From Polytrichum commune (Eukaryota > Streptophyta > Polytrichopsida > Polytrichales > Polytrichaceae), in the NCBI GenBank assembly GCA_950295325.1, contig OX485804.1, positions 1,612,001-1,676,000 of the forward strand: DNA of 64,000 nt. Reading direction: 5' to 3'. The number at the start of each line of letters is the position of its first letter. The first letter of the stretch is position 1. A program made the translations under genes and the position numbers. The notes beneath the pieces are model-generated. The model ran no database searches. It worked only from the letters and a program-made list of their open reading frames with translations, and had not been told where the DNA came from. Positions 1 to 12,196 of the stretch are shown piece by piece.

Positions 1-1207
1 TGACAAGAAACATGCCTACGTCATAATCAAACATTTTTTTTAATATCATAAATGAAATGTCAAAAGCAATGGCAATTCATTGAGGGTAGGACATATCGAC
101 ATAGTACATCAGAGACATGTTGCTTGGTGGCTAGGATTATCAAGTAGAAAGTCAATTAAGCACGAGGAGAAAAGTATGGGAACCACTCATTAAAGAGTAA
201 ATGATGCAACATGGCAATTTGGATAATATAAATAAGCAAGTGAGGTTCACAATACACTTGACAACAATCATGACCAATATAGACGTTTCATCTCTGAAAT
301 ACATAATTATACAACATGTATGAAAACCAATTTATGTGGTAACAAATAATAATTTCATTTCAGTTGGATATATTGTAATTGTAAAACATCACGTGTTAAC
401 ACTGCATTCTTGTAGTATAATAATGCAAATATTGATGATTCATTTGCAACAAAAATAAATGATGCAAAGAGTTTCATGATAAAATAATTTTGTTTCTTCA
501 AATTCAAATAAGTAGTGTCAAACCATAGAGGGTGTTGTTCCACCTTGATTAATGCCAGAATGTGGTTGCCACTTGGGATTCATAAGTGTCTCGACCAATG
601 TAGGGTTGACAAGTGGCAAAACTCGAGGGACATATAATTGTTGTTTGTCGGAATAGAGAGACCTCTATGGTAGGTGATAGAAGATGATGTCTTACAACCC
701 TAGAACACCCAAATGCAGGGTTTTAGAATGCTAGAACAATGGGTCAATGAGAGCGTTGTAAAATTGTTCACAAAGCTGTAAACTACTGTGATGCGCATAG
801 CAAAAACGCCTCAGTGTAAAACCGTTGCTAACTGGGGGCCTGGGTACTAGAGCAAGTGCCTGATTTGCAGGGCCCAGGCGGCCGGAGCTTCAAAATTCCA
901 CAGACAGGAATGAATCCCACACAGACAGGGATGAATCCCACACAGATTTAGCACAGGATTCTGGCACAATTATGACAAATCTCATGCCAGCCTCTATTTG
1001 TGCTGCAGTATGTGCACGTACCGATCGAGAGGAGCCACTCCGAAGAATGGAACTCCTGTTGTACTTATACTGATGTGGTACTTGCTGTCCGAACCAAATG
1101 GCAGCTTCTGCCATGTGACCGAGTTATAAGTAAGCGAGCATATCTATGCTGGCCGGTGAATAGCCGATTCACCTACAGGTACCGGTATGAAGCTGACCTC
1201 CATCGTT
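1..1207. other. unassigned AT-rich DNA
   Basis: I see no convincing gene here. The open frames are short (under 80 codons), lack family motifs and have no consistent splice signals. The last few hundred bases lead into the tandem array that starts near 1208. Confidence 0.5.
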
Positions 1208-2075
1208 CAAGCCACAATTACTCATCATATTGATGCAAGTCTAATTTTTTCACTGTGATGAGCCTTACCTTCTTGTGGGAACATAGCCGGATCCACATCT
1301 GATCACAGGATCTGTCAGCCAGCATCAAACCCTAGACAATTTCAACAAGCCTGTTTTTGGCTTATAATGGTGTACTCACTCCTGCGAAATCAAGGTTTAT
1401 AGGGTGTAGGGTTTAGGGTAGCATGATAGACTTTGTAAGCTATTGTGTCAGTGTTGTTGTTGAATTGAGGTTCAATCTCATTCAAGGCACAATTTCTACC
1501 ATTAAATTGATGCACCGATTCAATGTGATATGCCTTAACTTGTGGGATTAACATAGCCAGCCGGATGCACATGTGATCAAAGAAGGATCTGTCCAGCTGT
1601 AACAAACCCTAGACCCTAGACATCATCCTACAGTTTCAACAAGCCTGTGTTTGAACCGTGATGACGTGTACTCACTCCTGAAATATCGAGGTTTATAGCG
1701 AATGTTGGGGTATGGCACGATCATGGACTTTGCAAAGTATTCTGTAAGTGTTGTTGTTAAATTGAAGACCATGCTCATCCAAGGCACAATTGCTCATCAT
1801 ATTGATACACTAATTTACTGTGATAAACCTTAACTTCTTGTGGGAACGTAGCCGGATGTACATGTAACCAAAGGATCTGTCAGCCAGCAACAAAACCTAC
1901 ACCCTACACATGTTACAAATTCAACAAGCTTGTGTTTGAACCATGATGACGTGGACTCACTCCTGGAATTTCGAGGTTTAAAGTGAATATTGCTGGTTTG
2001 GGGTACCATGATGATGGACTTTGCAAGGTATTGTGTCAGTGTTGTTGTGAACTTGAAGACCAATGTTATTCACAT
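1208..2075. repeat. tandem repeat, about 290-bp unit, about three copies
   Basis: Three diverged direct copies can be aligned by eye. The anchor CTCACTCCTG recurs at about 1375, 1671 and 1956 (spacing 296 and 285). Other shared blocks are CTTCTTGTGGGAAC, GGATCTGTCAGCCAGC, TTCAACAAGC and a stretch around CAGTGTTGTTG. The copies carry small indels and hold no long open frame. Similar arrays elsewhere in the window lie in gene introns or promoters, so this one may mark an unrecognised gene. Confidence 0.8.
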
Positions 2076-3643
2076 CTCCGGATGACAAGACTACCTGCAG
2101 CTTCAACCTGAACCACATATATACTCTCCAAAACAGTTGATGTCCTGTAAGTACAGGTACATCATGATTCATTCGCAGGTCCTTTTGCATCATGACCTGC
2201 ATCATGCCAACAGCTATACATCACCATCCCACCTTTGTCACATAATATAACCGTCTTCAACCCAGCCCTTTTCCTGCACTTTGCTGCTGCTGATGATCGC
2301 CGCCTGCAGCAACTCTAGTGATCATCAGGCTAAGAGAGGAGGAAATTAATCTAATCTTTGTCTCTGATCTAATCTTCCCAGATGCCTCTGAACTTTTTCC
2401 ACCAAGTGCAATGCAAGCAACCTCAACCCCCAGTTACTGTAACCTATTTTAGCGTAATTGAGCATGGAATGAGCGTTCACTGGACATCATTTCTCCTGTT
2501 ACATCACTGCTACAGCAATGGCCGGACCGGGATCCTCATACAGAACTTGAAATGTCCAAGAGGAGTAGAATTTTTGGGTCCATGGTGTAAAGCCTCAAAC
2601 ATGGCACTTCTCGTTTCTTCTTTAATCCTCCACTTTACCGTGGGAATTATTCATGTGGCAAAAGAAACATGGGCAAATTCTTCATCAGCATTAGGCGACT
2701 TATCTACACTAATGTTGAACATTTTGATAGTTGCCTGAAATTCAATGTAGTTCTGAACTCATAGAAGAAGGGACAGTGAGTGACCAATATGTACCAGAAC
2801 TCGATGTGAACGACCATAATCCACAAGGTGACCATGAAATGCAACAAAGTTTCACTAAGATTACCACTGTTAGCATTGCTCGCATGAGTTGCTCGAAGCG
2901 GTGATGTCTTCTGAAATCTAGATCAGAAAAACCCGTAGACTTTTGTCATGAGCGAATGTCACAAGATAAATGTTGTCAGCCTGCCTCTTCTGGGGTTAAG
3001 CAATGTGGGTTGCGATGTCTGTTCTGATGTAATCATAGTCTAAGCAATTTCACAGTTTGGTGACGTGATTGCTAGGCCACCAAAGGATTAATGACCTTGA
3101 TATTGTCCTTGAATGTCGACTAAGCAACGAATCTGTGAGACTCCTGTTATAACAATTAGAATATGAGGCTCAAGGCCTACCTCCAGTTAAACCATGTTTT
3201 TACAATGTGGACACATGATTACAAAAGGCTGATGGGATTACAACAAGGCTTATTGAGAATCTACGAGAATGACATATTGCAAAAAGCTCAATTTCACTAG
3301 GTAGGTAGTATGAACATTGCCAATTCCTTACAATTTCTCATTACAGTCCCTTCAAATTACACTACTCAATCGAAAGCTTGCGTAAAACTTCTGGTCCAGA
3401 GTTCTATCGAAGGCATGAACCATCCCTTCACGCGCCATTGGAGAAGTTGAGCTACCACCCAACTCCAAGACAGTGGAGATCATGTGTCTTGATCCTACCT
3501 CCCTTCCTCTATAGCTCCCAATGCCTTGTCTTAAGAGTAGGAGTTGATTGAGGTTTAGCGTTAACTTAACTTCCACATGATTCTATTTAGTTCCGATCCG
3601 TTCACACTAGCAAGAGTCAACCCTTACGTGGATTCCTAATTGC
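2076..3643. other. no recognised gene
   Basis: A 118-codon ATG frame at 2382-2738 (plus) has no recognisable domain and is compatible with chance. The stretch 2080-2340 is somewhat less AT-rich and reads like transcribed non-coding sequence, but nothing supports a product. Confidence 0.4.
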
Positions 3644-4195
3644 CTTACATGGAACCTTTACAAGTTACTTGAACTTGATGCTTTTTGTATCCTATAAGTG
3701 TTTTGATTCTCCCATGAATAGGTCCTCTAAAAAGTAGGGTTTTGATCTCTGTATTTTGTCAATTGGCCTTGCGTAAGAACCTAGTTGGAGTTTTTATTTG
3801 GTTTTTCAGGATTTTCAGGATTCTGCAAGGAAGGGACATTATCCGCTAGCAAAAGCAGAGCATCCAAGGTGGGAACACAGTAAAGAGTTTGGAAACAGGT
3901 TCAGGAACGCCTAGGTTTATCTTACATGGAACCTTTACACATGTTACAACTTAATGCCTTTGCATCCTACAAGTCCAATTCTCCATGAATAGGTACGGAA
4001 GAAAGTATGGTTTTGATCGTTATATGGTGTGACTTGACCTTGCCTAAAAACCTGGTTGGAGTTTCTCTTTGGTATTTAAGGATCCTACATAATGGATGTC
4101 TGCAAGCAAAATAGGAGCATCCAAGATGGGAACAAACGGAAGGGTTCGAAAACAAGCAGAAGGGTTTGGGAACGTCTAGTTTTTACGCTGAAGAA
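3644..4195. repeat. tandem duplication, about 277 bp, two copies
   Basis: The block beginning CTTACATGGAACCTTTAC occurs at 3644 and again at 3921. The rest follows in the same order in both: CCATGAATAGGT, GGTTTTGATC, TTGGAGTTT, AGAGCATCCAAG/AGGAGCATCCAAG, then a run ending GGAACGYCTAG. Divergence is substantial, so the duplication is not recent. Confidence 0.75.
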
Positions 4196-4361
4196 GGTTA
4201 GTTTGTCGGGCACCCTTGAATTCTTGGGCTCCCGCCTTTGTTCCCTCTATTTCATGTATACCCCCGTACAGTTTGGCTATGTACCCGAGTTCTCTACATT
4301 ACTGCAAGGTAAATATTACTTTCGTGCTAATGCTTCCATTCCATCTCATCTCATCCTGTTC

Positions 4362-4420
4362 ATTTCCCATTCATCAATGTTCATTACCCATTCATCAATG
4401 TTCATTACCCATTCATCAAC
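4362..4420. repeat. short minisatellite, about 21-bp unit, three copies
   Basis: The unit TTCATTACCCATTCATCAAT is repeated nearly perfectly three times in direct orientation. Confidence 0.85.
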
Positions 4421-5090
4421 CTGCCTGCTTTGTGTTCTTTGAGGACCAACAACACGTTCTGGGTAACCAAGAAAGATGTTTTCCCCTCATGTGATTCTTG
4501 TGGCTGCGAAGTTAAATTTTGAGCCAAAGTTGTTCCACTCATGCTAGACATGGGTTTCTCTGACTCATGTGATCTTTTGCCAGGTGGCAGCAGGTTACTA
4601 AGGTCGTGTTGTTTCAATTTTTCGGAATTTGAATGCCTGTCCACAACACTATGTTCGCTATGCATAGTGCAATAGTGGCCACTCCTCCCAGGAGTACAAA
4701 TCCCTAATGTGCCTTCCAAAAAGAGCTCATAGGCTTGATTACCTGAGAAAATTGTGGATTCTACACGTATCGTAATACCTCACCCAATTTATGTCCATGT
4801 GTAGAAAAGCAACTCCTGCGCTATGGTTGAGAACAAATACCTTGGTGGCAGGGTTTTTATATCGTTCTGGTGCATTTCGAGCATTATGGTGATACATGGC
4901 ACTATTAGTAATAACTCTCCCACTCTGGCATATCATAATTCTGCAGAGCATTGAGCAAGAAAGGGCCAAAGCATCATCATAAATCCTTGCTGCAATGTCT
5001 GGGGCGTCTGGCTTTCTGAGTCTTGAATGAGTCCTTAACAAATTTGCAATAGCAAGTGACAACCCAATTGGAAACTTTTAATTTTCAAAG
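4420..5090 (-). CDS. possible two-exon gene fragment, unidentified
   Basis: Two consecutive minus-strand open stretches (about 5062-4739 and 4733-4405) have protein-like composition. The upstream one reads RKPDAPDIAARIYDDALALS and the downstream one QAYELFLEGTLGICTPGRSG. A candidate donor (CTCAG/GTAATC) sits where the first stretch ends, and the second opens in a different frame immediately afterwards, as a short splice or a frameshift would give. I recognise no family. It could be a decayed gene or chance open frames. Confidence 0.25.
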
Positions 5091-6939
5091 CTGGAAATTA
5101 ATTAGAGCATAGCTCAACTAGTTAAATGCATAACATAGAGGAGCAATAAGGATAACACTTATGTTTGTGTACACTAGCATGAATCAAACTACAGAGCCTT
5201 TTCGCCTGCAAGGTACTACCACAATTAAGAGGTGGACTCTTTCTAACTGGGGCAACTTGAACATTTGTCGATTCTCCCCTCTTCTAATCTAGCATGGCTC
5301 AGTGGAGAATGGAACCTACCCACCTTGCAAGGTGGAGACGAGTCCCAAACACTCAAGTTGATGGCTTGATGCTTGCACATGACACATGCTTTGCACAATA
5401 TATGTGAGCTTCATGTGGATGTCAGACCCTATGTGGATAGTGAAAGCAACGAGAGGAAGAATATGACAACTAGGATGAGAAGAAAGAGAAACCGACAAAA
5501 CCCACAACGTAACGGGTTTGGGTGATCTTCTGGTAATTGTCAGCAGCATTTGGAAACAGAGTTCAAAATATAACTTAGAAATAGTACCTTCAAGGAACTC
5601 AAGTATCATATGTCATATTATTCCACAACAGGTTCGGAAATGTTTTTGGTAAGTCATACTGAGATGGAATCAACAGGTCTTCAGCTAAGCCTGCTGCAAG
5701 TGCGTGTGACTAAGGAGTAGCTTGTTAAAAATACCCATGCGAATTGTACCAGAATGAAGTGTACTAGTACAAATAACTGAAACAGTTGTATAAACTGTGC
5801 TGATAAAGATTAGCAGCTTACTCTTCTTTGAAGTCTTTGAAAAGAATTGTTGTCTTTTGGTTCAACCACTTTGTCATTCTCTTCATGGTTTTGTTCATGG
5901 TTTCTGCTTCACGACCTGCTTCCCGACCTGCTTCCCAACCTGCGCTTGATCTGATCGATCCTACACACAGGGCAAGCACTTGGTGCAGTTCTGCTTCATG
6001 AGAGTGTGTAAGTACTAAATTAGGTTGATGTGCGAGAGTCTGAATGATGATCTCTTAAGAAGGAATCTCCATACCTGTAGGAAACCAAGTGTCTGTACCG
6101 CTATGTGGATTCTATGCCTCTGAGAGTCCAGGTCAATGTCAAGGCAAGTCTTGATTCAGCACTTCACAAGAGGCGGAAGGTAGCACTTTACACGAAGCGG
6201 TAAAAGGAACAATCATGAAGGTTTACAAGTTGGAACGAGGGACCACGCAAAGAATCTCCAATGCAATTTAACTGTTGAATGTGACTACTTACATCGTAAA
6301 TGTGCCTTATACTGTGCACCTAGCTCACCCGTGCTCAATAGTGCAGATTGATGCATTGGGAGAGGGGAATACATTCATGAATGTTAGAGATTGTTGGGAC
6401 TTGCTTTGGTGCCTGAGAAAGAGGTCACCATGCACTTTCCAAGTTTTGTAGCACAAAAGGAAGAGGTCGCCAAGCTCTGCCATGAATGTTGTAAGTGGCC
6501 ATCAAGTCATGCAGCCTCAATCAACAATGGATGATTATGATCGTCACATCCCTCTCAGCAAAGATGTATAAACTGGTATAAGCATCTCCACAATCCCCTT
6601 AGCAAAGAGGATAGGACTAGGCGCTGATAATTCAGAGGTCACCACCAGTACCTGCCAATGACTTGATAGCAAGATCTTGTTGCTCCCAAGAAATAGCTGC
6701 ACTGCACCTCATGCACTGCTAAATCTTTGCTTATTACAAAATAATAACCAATATGTTGTAGAATCTGTGCTTCTTAGTGCTGGAATTGAGCCAAGTGCTC
6801 CTTGTTCTTCCTGTGACAGTTTTCTCAAAGTCAGCTTATACATACCTAGACTTGATTTCAAATTAACTGATCCATGAAAACTCAAGCTTCAGTTGTGTAT
6901 AAGGTAGACACTGCTTATTGAGTTACTTTTCTTATTAGA
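5091..6939. other. no recognised gene
   Basis: Only short frames without motifs are present. I found no transposon protein signature. Confidence 0.4.
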
Positions 6940-7225
6940 ACACCTATATTTGAATGGATACCAAAAAGACAAGTGATTAAAAGAGATTGGACTGTGTGCT
7001 CAAAATATGATAAGCACTCTAGGCTCAATAGTCAATATCATTAGAGGAGTTTTTTTTTGGGGGGGGGGTTGGGGGGCTATATGACCATTTAATGAGCACG
7101 AGAATCTTCACTTTGATAACGAATTAAATATTCATATAAGCTCCAAAAATCACAAGAAAAGTGCCTACAGCCTGGACTTGGATTCGCTAACCATCCTATA
7201 ATCATCCATGTCCTAGGAGAAGTCG
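6940..7225. repeat. dispersed repeat A, copy 1
   Basis: This segment shares ordered blocks with 29330-29640 in the same orientation. Both have an AAAAGA(G/T)ATTGGACT block, a GGCTCAATA/GGCCTCAATA block, and GAATCTTCACTTTGA followed by a CATAT(A/G)A(A/G)..TCCAAAAA block. It is interrupted by a T9-G10 homopolymer junction at 7050-7068. The family is unknown. Confidence 0.6.
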
Positions 7226-8433
7226 GAAAAAAACGCACACTAAATATGATATTTAGTGTCATATGGTAACTTTTCAGATGACACGTCTTATGAATAAGTG
7301 AACAAATATTGTCATGGATGATGGATGAGTTCATCAATTGGCCGAAACCCTGCCTTCTCTTGTCAGCAACTTGTGATGAAATATTGTCATGGATGATTGA
7401 ATGTTGGATGAAACATTACTTGGTAAGTGACAGTAATTGCAACACTGTAAATCTATAATCCTCCAAATTTTTCACAAGGAATGACAAATCATGTTGGGTT
7501 AACATTTAGTGTCGGTGACACTACACGGCGGTTTACAATTAGTATTGAGCGAGACAAAAAGAATTGGTGACACCAAATACAATATTCAGTGTAGCCATTT
7601 CAAGGACCATCTACCTCACAATAAATATAAGATTTCCTGGTTGAGATTGGGTTGTGAGGTCCGAGCCTAGGGCGGACCTTCCAGAAATTCTGGGGCGCCC
7701 TTGCGGGCACCGCAGGGGGGTTGGAAATAGTTTTCAACCAGCAATTGACGCGTCTCGGTTTCACCTCATTAACTGCGTCATTGCCCCAAGCGCAAAGATA
7801 AGTCTGAAGGTCCTCGGAGAATAGCTTATAGTTCTAAGAACCCCGCACCTATTCAAACCGTATGGGATATATGTCCTCATGTGGTTTAATCAATTAAATA
7901 TGTGGTTTCTTGTGACCTAGACTGTTTGTCTTGAAATCACTGGGTGGCAACTAGAGAGGGTGTCACATGGCACTTGGTGCTCCATGACAAGTCACAAAGA
8001 TCAATCTACTGAACATGGCATACCAATTTTAATGCCACACTAAATCAGGTGATCTGTGTAGTAATTTCTATGATGGGTGATTTTCATGTGCACACCGATC
8101 TACTTTTTAAGTCAGAGTTAGTGTAGGTTTGTGGGTCATGCCAGTTCTGAAAGCTTGAGCTGGGTATCATATCATGACCTAGTTTCATCCTGAGGTATTT
8201 CATAGGATCCTTGCAAAAGCTGAAGTAAGCATGAGGTGCAATTGGATGTTTCCATGCTAAAGAACACAGAGCATTTTACTTTGTGTATGAGAACTTAGGT
8301 ATCATCTTAGGATTTCAACAAATAAGTCCCTTCTTGTATGAGGTCTGGTTGAATCTATAGGTATCTAGTCGGTTGGCCCCGCACCATACAAACAAAAAGT
8401 ATAGTCAAGGGTGCTAATGGCACTGGGACACAC
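7226..8433. other. 3' side of the FHA gene; GC-rich patch and repeat B
   Basis: The terminal exon(s) of the minus-strand FHA-PBZ gene should lie here or beyond, but I could not place them. A GC-rich patch of unknown origin lies near 7655-7720. About 7950-8100 is a diverged copy of the sequence at about 39550-39720 (shared TGTCACATG.CACTTG, CATGACAAG and ACCAATTTTAAT blocks), an apparent dispersed repeat. Confidence 0.5.
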
Positions 8434-10960
8434 CTGAAACAGCTGCTCCCATATTTGCACAATGGTTTATCGGTGGTGGCCTTCTTGGATTTTGAACTTC
8501 TTGTGTTTGGAATGTGACTAGGACCGCTCCCATCCTCACCCTCATCCTCATCCTCATCCTCATCCGTCCACTCGCCTTCTTCCTCATCTCCAACCTGCTC
8601 AATAGTCCAGACTTCAGCTTTCTGTGATCCTACTCAGAGGATCAGTGCACAAATTGGAAACAAAAGACCTATTGTGACAGGATTCCTATTTTTTCTCTCA
8701 CTAAGAAGTATTGAAGCTGATAAAGAAGAGTCTGTCATCTGTCATATGTCATCTCAAGAAAGTTTAATCTGTGGTAAATCCAGTTTTATAAGATTGACCA
8801 ATTGCAATCGGGTGTAGGAGAATATAGTGACTACCTCTGCATCCTCTTCTTCAGCATCCTTAACAAGGAAACCATCAAGGTCTTCTCCGTCGTCGTCGTC
8901 ATCGTCATCGTCACCCTCCTCCTCCTCCTCCTCCTCCTCATCCTCATCCTTCTTGGCTTTTGATCTCTGTTTGGAGGTTTTTTGAGCAGGTCCTCTTGCC
9001 TTTGCATCTTGGACTCGATCATGCTTGGCTTCAGAAGAATCCTTCTTCCTTGGATCATCTTGGTTCACAGCTTCATCTTTTAGAGCATGAGTGACATGTT
9101 TCTCTCTCACACTCTGAAGTAGAGCAGAATCTGGATCACCGAGAGGATGTGGAGAGTTATCTGGTGTTCCTGGCTTTGGTAGTGCAGACCTCTTCCCACC
9201 TATTAGAACATCCTTCTCCTCTTCATTCTCTCCTTCCCAATCATCATCATCATCATCTTCAGCATTCGCATTTTTGTTTACACCCCCGATTTTAATGTTC
9301 GCTTTTGCCCCTATTTAATTGCAACAATTTCTTGGGTCACCACATCATATTGAGCTTCCATCATGCATCCAAAATCAAAACAAAGACATCATGCCTAGAT
9401 GTGTTTAACCTCCTTCAGGAAGAAAGTAAGACCTGAATTATTTTTGCTTCGCTTCCCAGCCGGCTCATCATCTACATCTTCATCTTCACCATCATCGTCA
9501 TCGTCATCGTCATCGTCTCGCCGATGTGTTCCAATCCGCCAGTCCCACTCACTGCAATCACGTGCTCTTTGCCCATACTGCTCAAACTCCAAGCCCTCCA
9601 CCAAGAATCCAAATGCTGGTCACATTGTTGAAACATTGACTTGAGAGCCAGACTCATACAATTACTCAAAATAAACAACCCCATAATCTTTCACATCTAC
9701 GTGCAGAATACGAAGGTTGCACGAAAATCGATGGAAGTCGTGCTGTGCAAATCTCATCAGATTTAGGTTTGAGATTTGTATGCTCACTTTTCACAGGATG
9801 GATGTCACTTGCAATTGTGCCTGGCATTTCCGTGACCTCTAGCTTGGGCTCCTGTGCTGATGAAGCTTGCCGAATACCTTCTCCTTCTCCTTCCCCATGA
9901 ATGTGACCCTTGCCTTGTATCTTCGCACTTGAACCTTCTTCCCGCAACCTGCGTCTCTCAAGCTCCAACCGCTCTCTTTTCCGCTGCTGCCACCTCGCCA
10001 CCGTTTCAGCTATGCCCGCTTCCTCATCTATCACAATCTCTCCTGATTTTTGGCTTCTTGTTTGGGACAAAACTTCTTCATCTCCTTGACCAGCTGTTGT
10101 AAAACTCTGGCAGACAATCAATACCCAGCCCACGTGATTTCGCCACAGCCATGACCTAATCCACAATTCCTTGAGCGCCCAAAACTCAAACCCCAGGGTC
10201 GGGAGAAGCCAAAACAAAATTTATACCTTTGCAGCACAATCCCAGAGCTTGTAGAACACCAGCTCTTGAATGACATGGAAAATTAGTCTCGTGGTTCTAA
10301 ACACTCAATATCCAGCCCACATGATTTCACCACAGCCATGATTCCTTGAGCACCCAAATGCATGAATCCGAAACTCAAACCCCGGAGTAGAGCGAAGCCA
10401 GTTTTATTTTTGTTTTCTTACCTGTGAAGCACAATCTCGGAGCTCGTAGAACACCAGCTCTTGAATGGACATGGAAAATGGTCTCCTGGTTCTAAACACT
10501 CAATACCCCGCCCACATGATTTCGCCACAGCCATGACCTAATCCACGATTCATTCAACACCAAATGCATGTCCCCCAAACTCAAACCCGAGGTGTAGAGA
10601 GAAGTTAAATTGTTTCCTTACCTTCGAAGCACAATCCCGGAGTTTGTAGAACATCGGCTCTTGAATGGACATGGAAAATTGGTCTCCGGGTTCTAAACAC
10701 TTCGATTCCCCTTTCTTCAGAACCAGAACCTTATTCTCCTTCCCGTCACCGGTGGGGTGAATTACACAAATTGGGTTCGGCCCAATGACCTCCACTAAAA
10801 CTTCGTAACTATATTTCACACCCTGTTGTAACGTAAGACGAACTTGTCGATGCGATACTGTTCGATCTCGGGGTGCGAACCCCGGGCCTCTTCCCAGCTC
10901 TCTCTGTGCGCCCTCCGCAGGAAGACCCACGATGCTCCCATCCTCTGCTTCAAGTTCCAT
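8434..10960 (-). CDS. FHA-domain protein with C-terminal PBZ zinc finger (APLF-like), 3' end not resolved
   Basis: Five exons join in frame with GT-AG borders: 10960-10622, 10106-9701, 9615-9433, 9310-8835 and 8621-8434, about 530 codons so far. Exon 1 begins MELEAEDGS and encodes an FHA-like fold with LGRGPGFAPRDRTVSHRQ. The usual S-R-x-H phosphothreonine-binding signature reads S-H-R-Q, so binding may be altered. Exon 3 carries FGFLVEGLEFEQYGQ and SEWDWRI, which fits plant FHA relatives, followed by an Asp-rich tract. Exon 4 has long acidic Glu/Asp and Lys-rich stretches. Exon 5 ends KPLCKYGSSCFR, the first half of a PBZ (poly-ADP-ribose-binding) finger, with the His half expected in the next exon. 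Family knowledge suggests a nuclear role in DNA-damage or PAR signalling. Intron 1 holds tandem copies of the exon 1 end. Confidence 0.8.
10120..10705 (-). repeat. tandem triplication of the exon 1/intron 1 boundary of the FHA gene
   Basis: Three direct copies of about 195-200 bp lie at about 10120-10310, 10311-10500 and 10501-10705. Each holds the 3' end of exon 1 (rightmost copy: codons for CLEPGDQFSMSIQEPMFYKL) and a 5' splice site. The boundaries align at 10622, 10422 and 10227. All three keep a GT donor (GTAAGG, GTAAGA and GTATAA on the minus strand). The two inner copies are decayed as coding sequence: one has a 1-base deletion in the GACCAATTTTCC stretch and the other a stop in the same place. 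Confidence 0.85.
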
Positions 10961-12196
10961 TTTCTCGCAAAAGCTTGAAAATAAATGCCAGTTTTAAAAA
11001 TCTCACACCTCCTTCTATGCACACATGCGGGTTTGCAATTTTAACAAATAACGTCCTCTCGGTCGATTTATTTTTCTGCAATTTTTGGTACTTTTCTATG
11101 CGCCTCCGAGCTCCGTCCTGCACATCCGATTGCTTTCAATTGACTGACTTAAAGATCCCCGCACTCGTGGAGATGCTTAGAAGCAGCAAACTCCGAATTG
11201 CGCGGATTGTTTTTAATAGCAACTTATTGTCGGTGTTGAGTTCACAGTTAAAATGCTGCAATTTCACATCGAAGGACATCGATGACTTGTAATCTTTGTG
11301 TAGGCTACAGGGGCAGTTCATGTGTCACTAGTTCGTTGAGCAGAAATAAATAAAGGATCTTGAGAGAATGTTGGCTTTGACTCTGCGGGCATGATTTGCT
11401 TGCACTCACATAGCTTTGCAGCATGAGGTCGTAAAGCGAAGTCAACAGACCAGTGCCCATGATTCAACTGAAAGGTTTTGAAGGAATTTGGAATGAAAGA
11501 GTGTACAGGGTTGCCTTCGAAAGCACATATCTATGCAACATTGTCACTAAATGGGAAGAAATTGAAGTCTTGTTTGAGCGCTGTGCAGCCCCACTGCTGT
11601 CATGGTTGCTCACTCACCCAAATGGCCGCCCCAGTTTGCTTTACAGTAATGACTCACTAATGACAAATTTAAGTTAAATCTTTTCCAAGTTTACATTTGT
11701 TGATAAGAGGAAGACTTCTTTTGATTCGTGATAACTAGATGTTTCAGTTCACCAGAAATTTTGTCAAGACCAGTTTCATTCTGCCATTGTGTGTATTTCA
11801 CCAGGGTCATGCATGAGTTACTTATCTCTCTGGTTGCCTGTTGTCCGTTTTATGTGCATTCCTTCCCACTAAAATTTGATGTTGTTGTACACCCAATCTG
11901 GTGTTACAACTTAGAATCACAAGTCTCGTTTCTGTGATAGGTGAACACAACACAATTAATTATTATGTTGAGTTTTGGAGTAGATTAAGTGTGATACAAG
12001 CATCCATTTGAATTCTTCAAACTTTGCACTTGTGAATAGACAATAAAGTCACCGTAAATTTGTTCACAGAAAAATTAGATTCTGTCTAGTACAACTAGAA
12101 AATCTAATGAGAAGTGCTGGTGACCTCAGCTCCTTCATGTTTTGCGCAAACACTACAGGAACATGTGACAACTATGTCTTGAACTTCTATGAATGT
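10961..12196. other. intergenic: FHA promoter side and Mini-RNase III 3' side
   Basis: This separates two minus-strand genes. It should hold the FHA 5' UTR and promoter and the 3' UTR of the Mini-RNase III gene. Frames of up to 139 codons (10873-11292, plus) overlap FHA exon 1 in antisense and look non-coding. Confidence 0.5.

Noticed and set aside
1400-1420. Interstitial telomere repeat (TAGGGTTTAGGGT)
   Set aside because: Only about two units, within the tandem array; common by chance in plant DNA.
8030-8110. Candidate second half of the PBZ finger (RCAHENHPS followed by a stop)
   Set aside because: The His spacing does not fit C-x5-C-x6-H-x5-H, and the segment belongs to dispersed repeat B.
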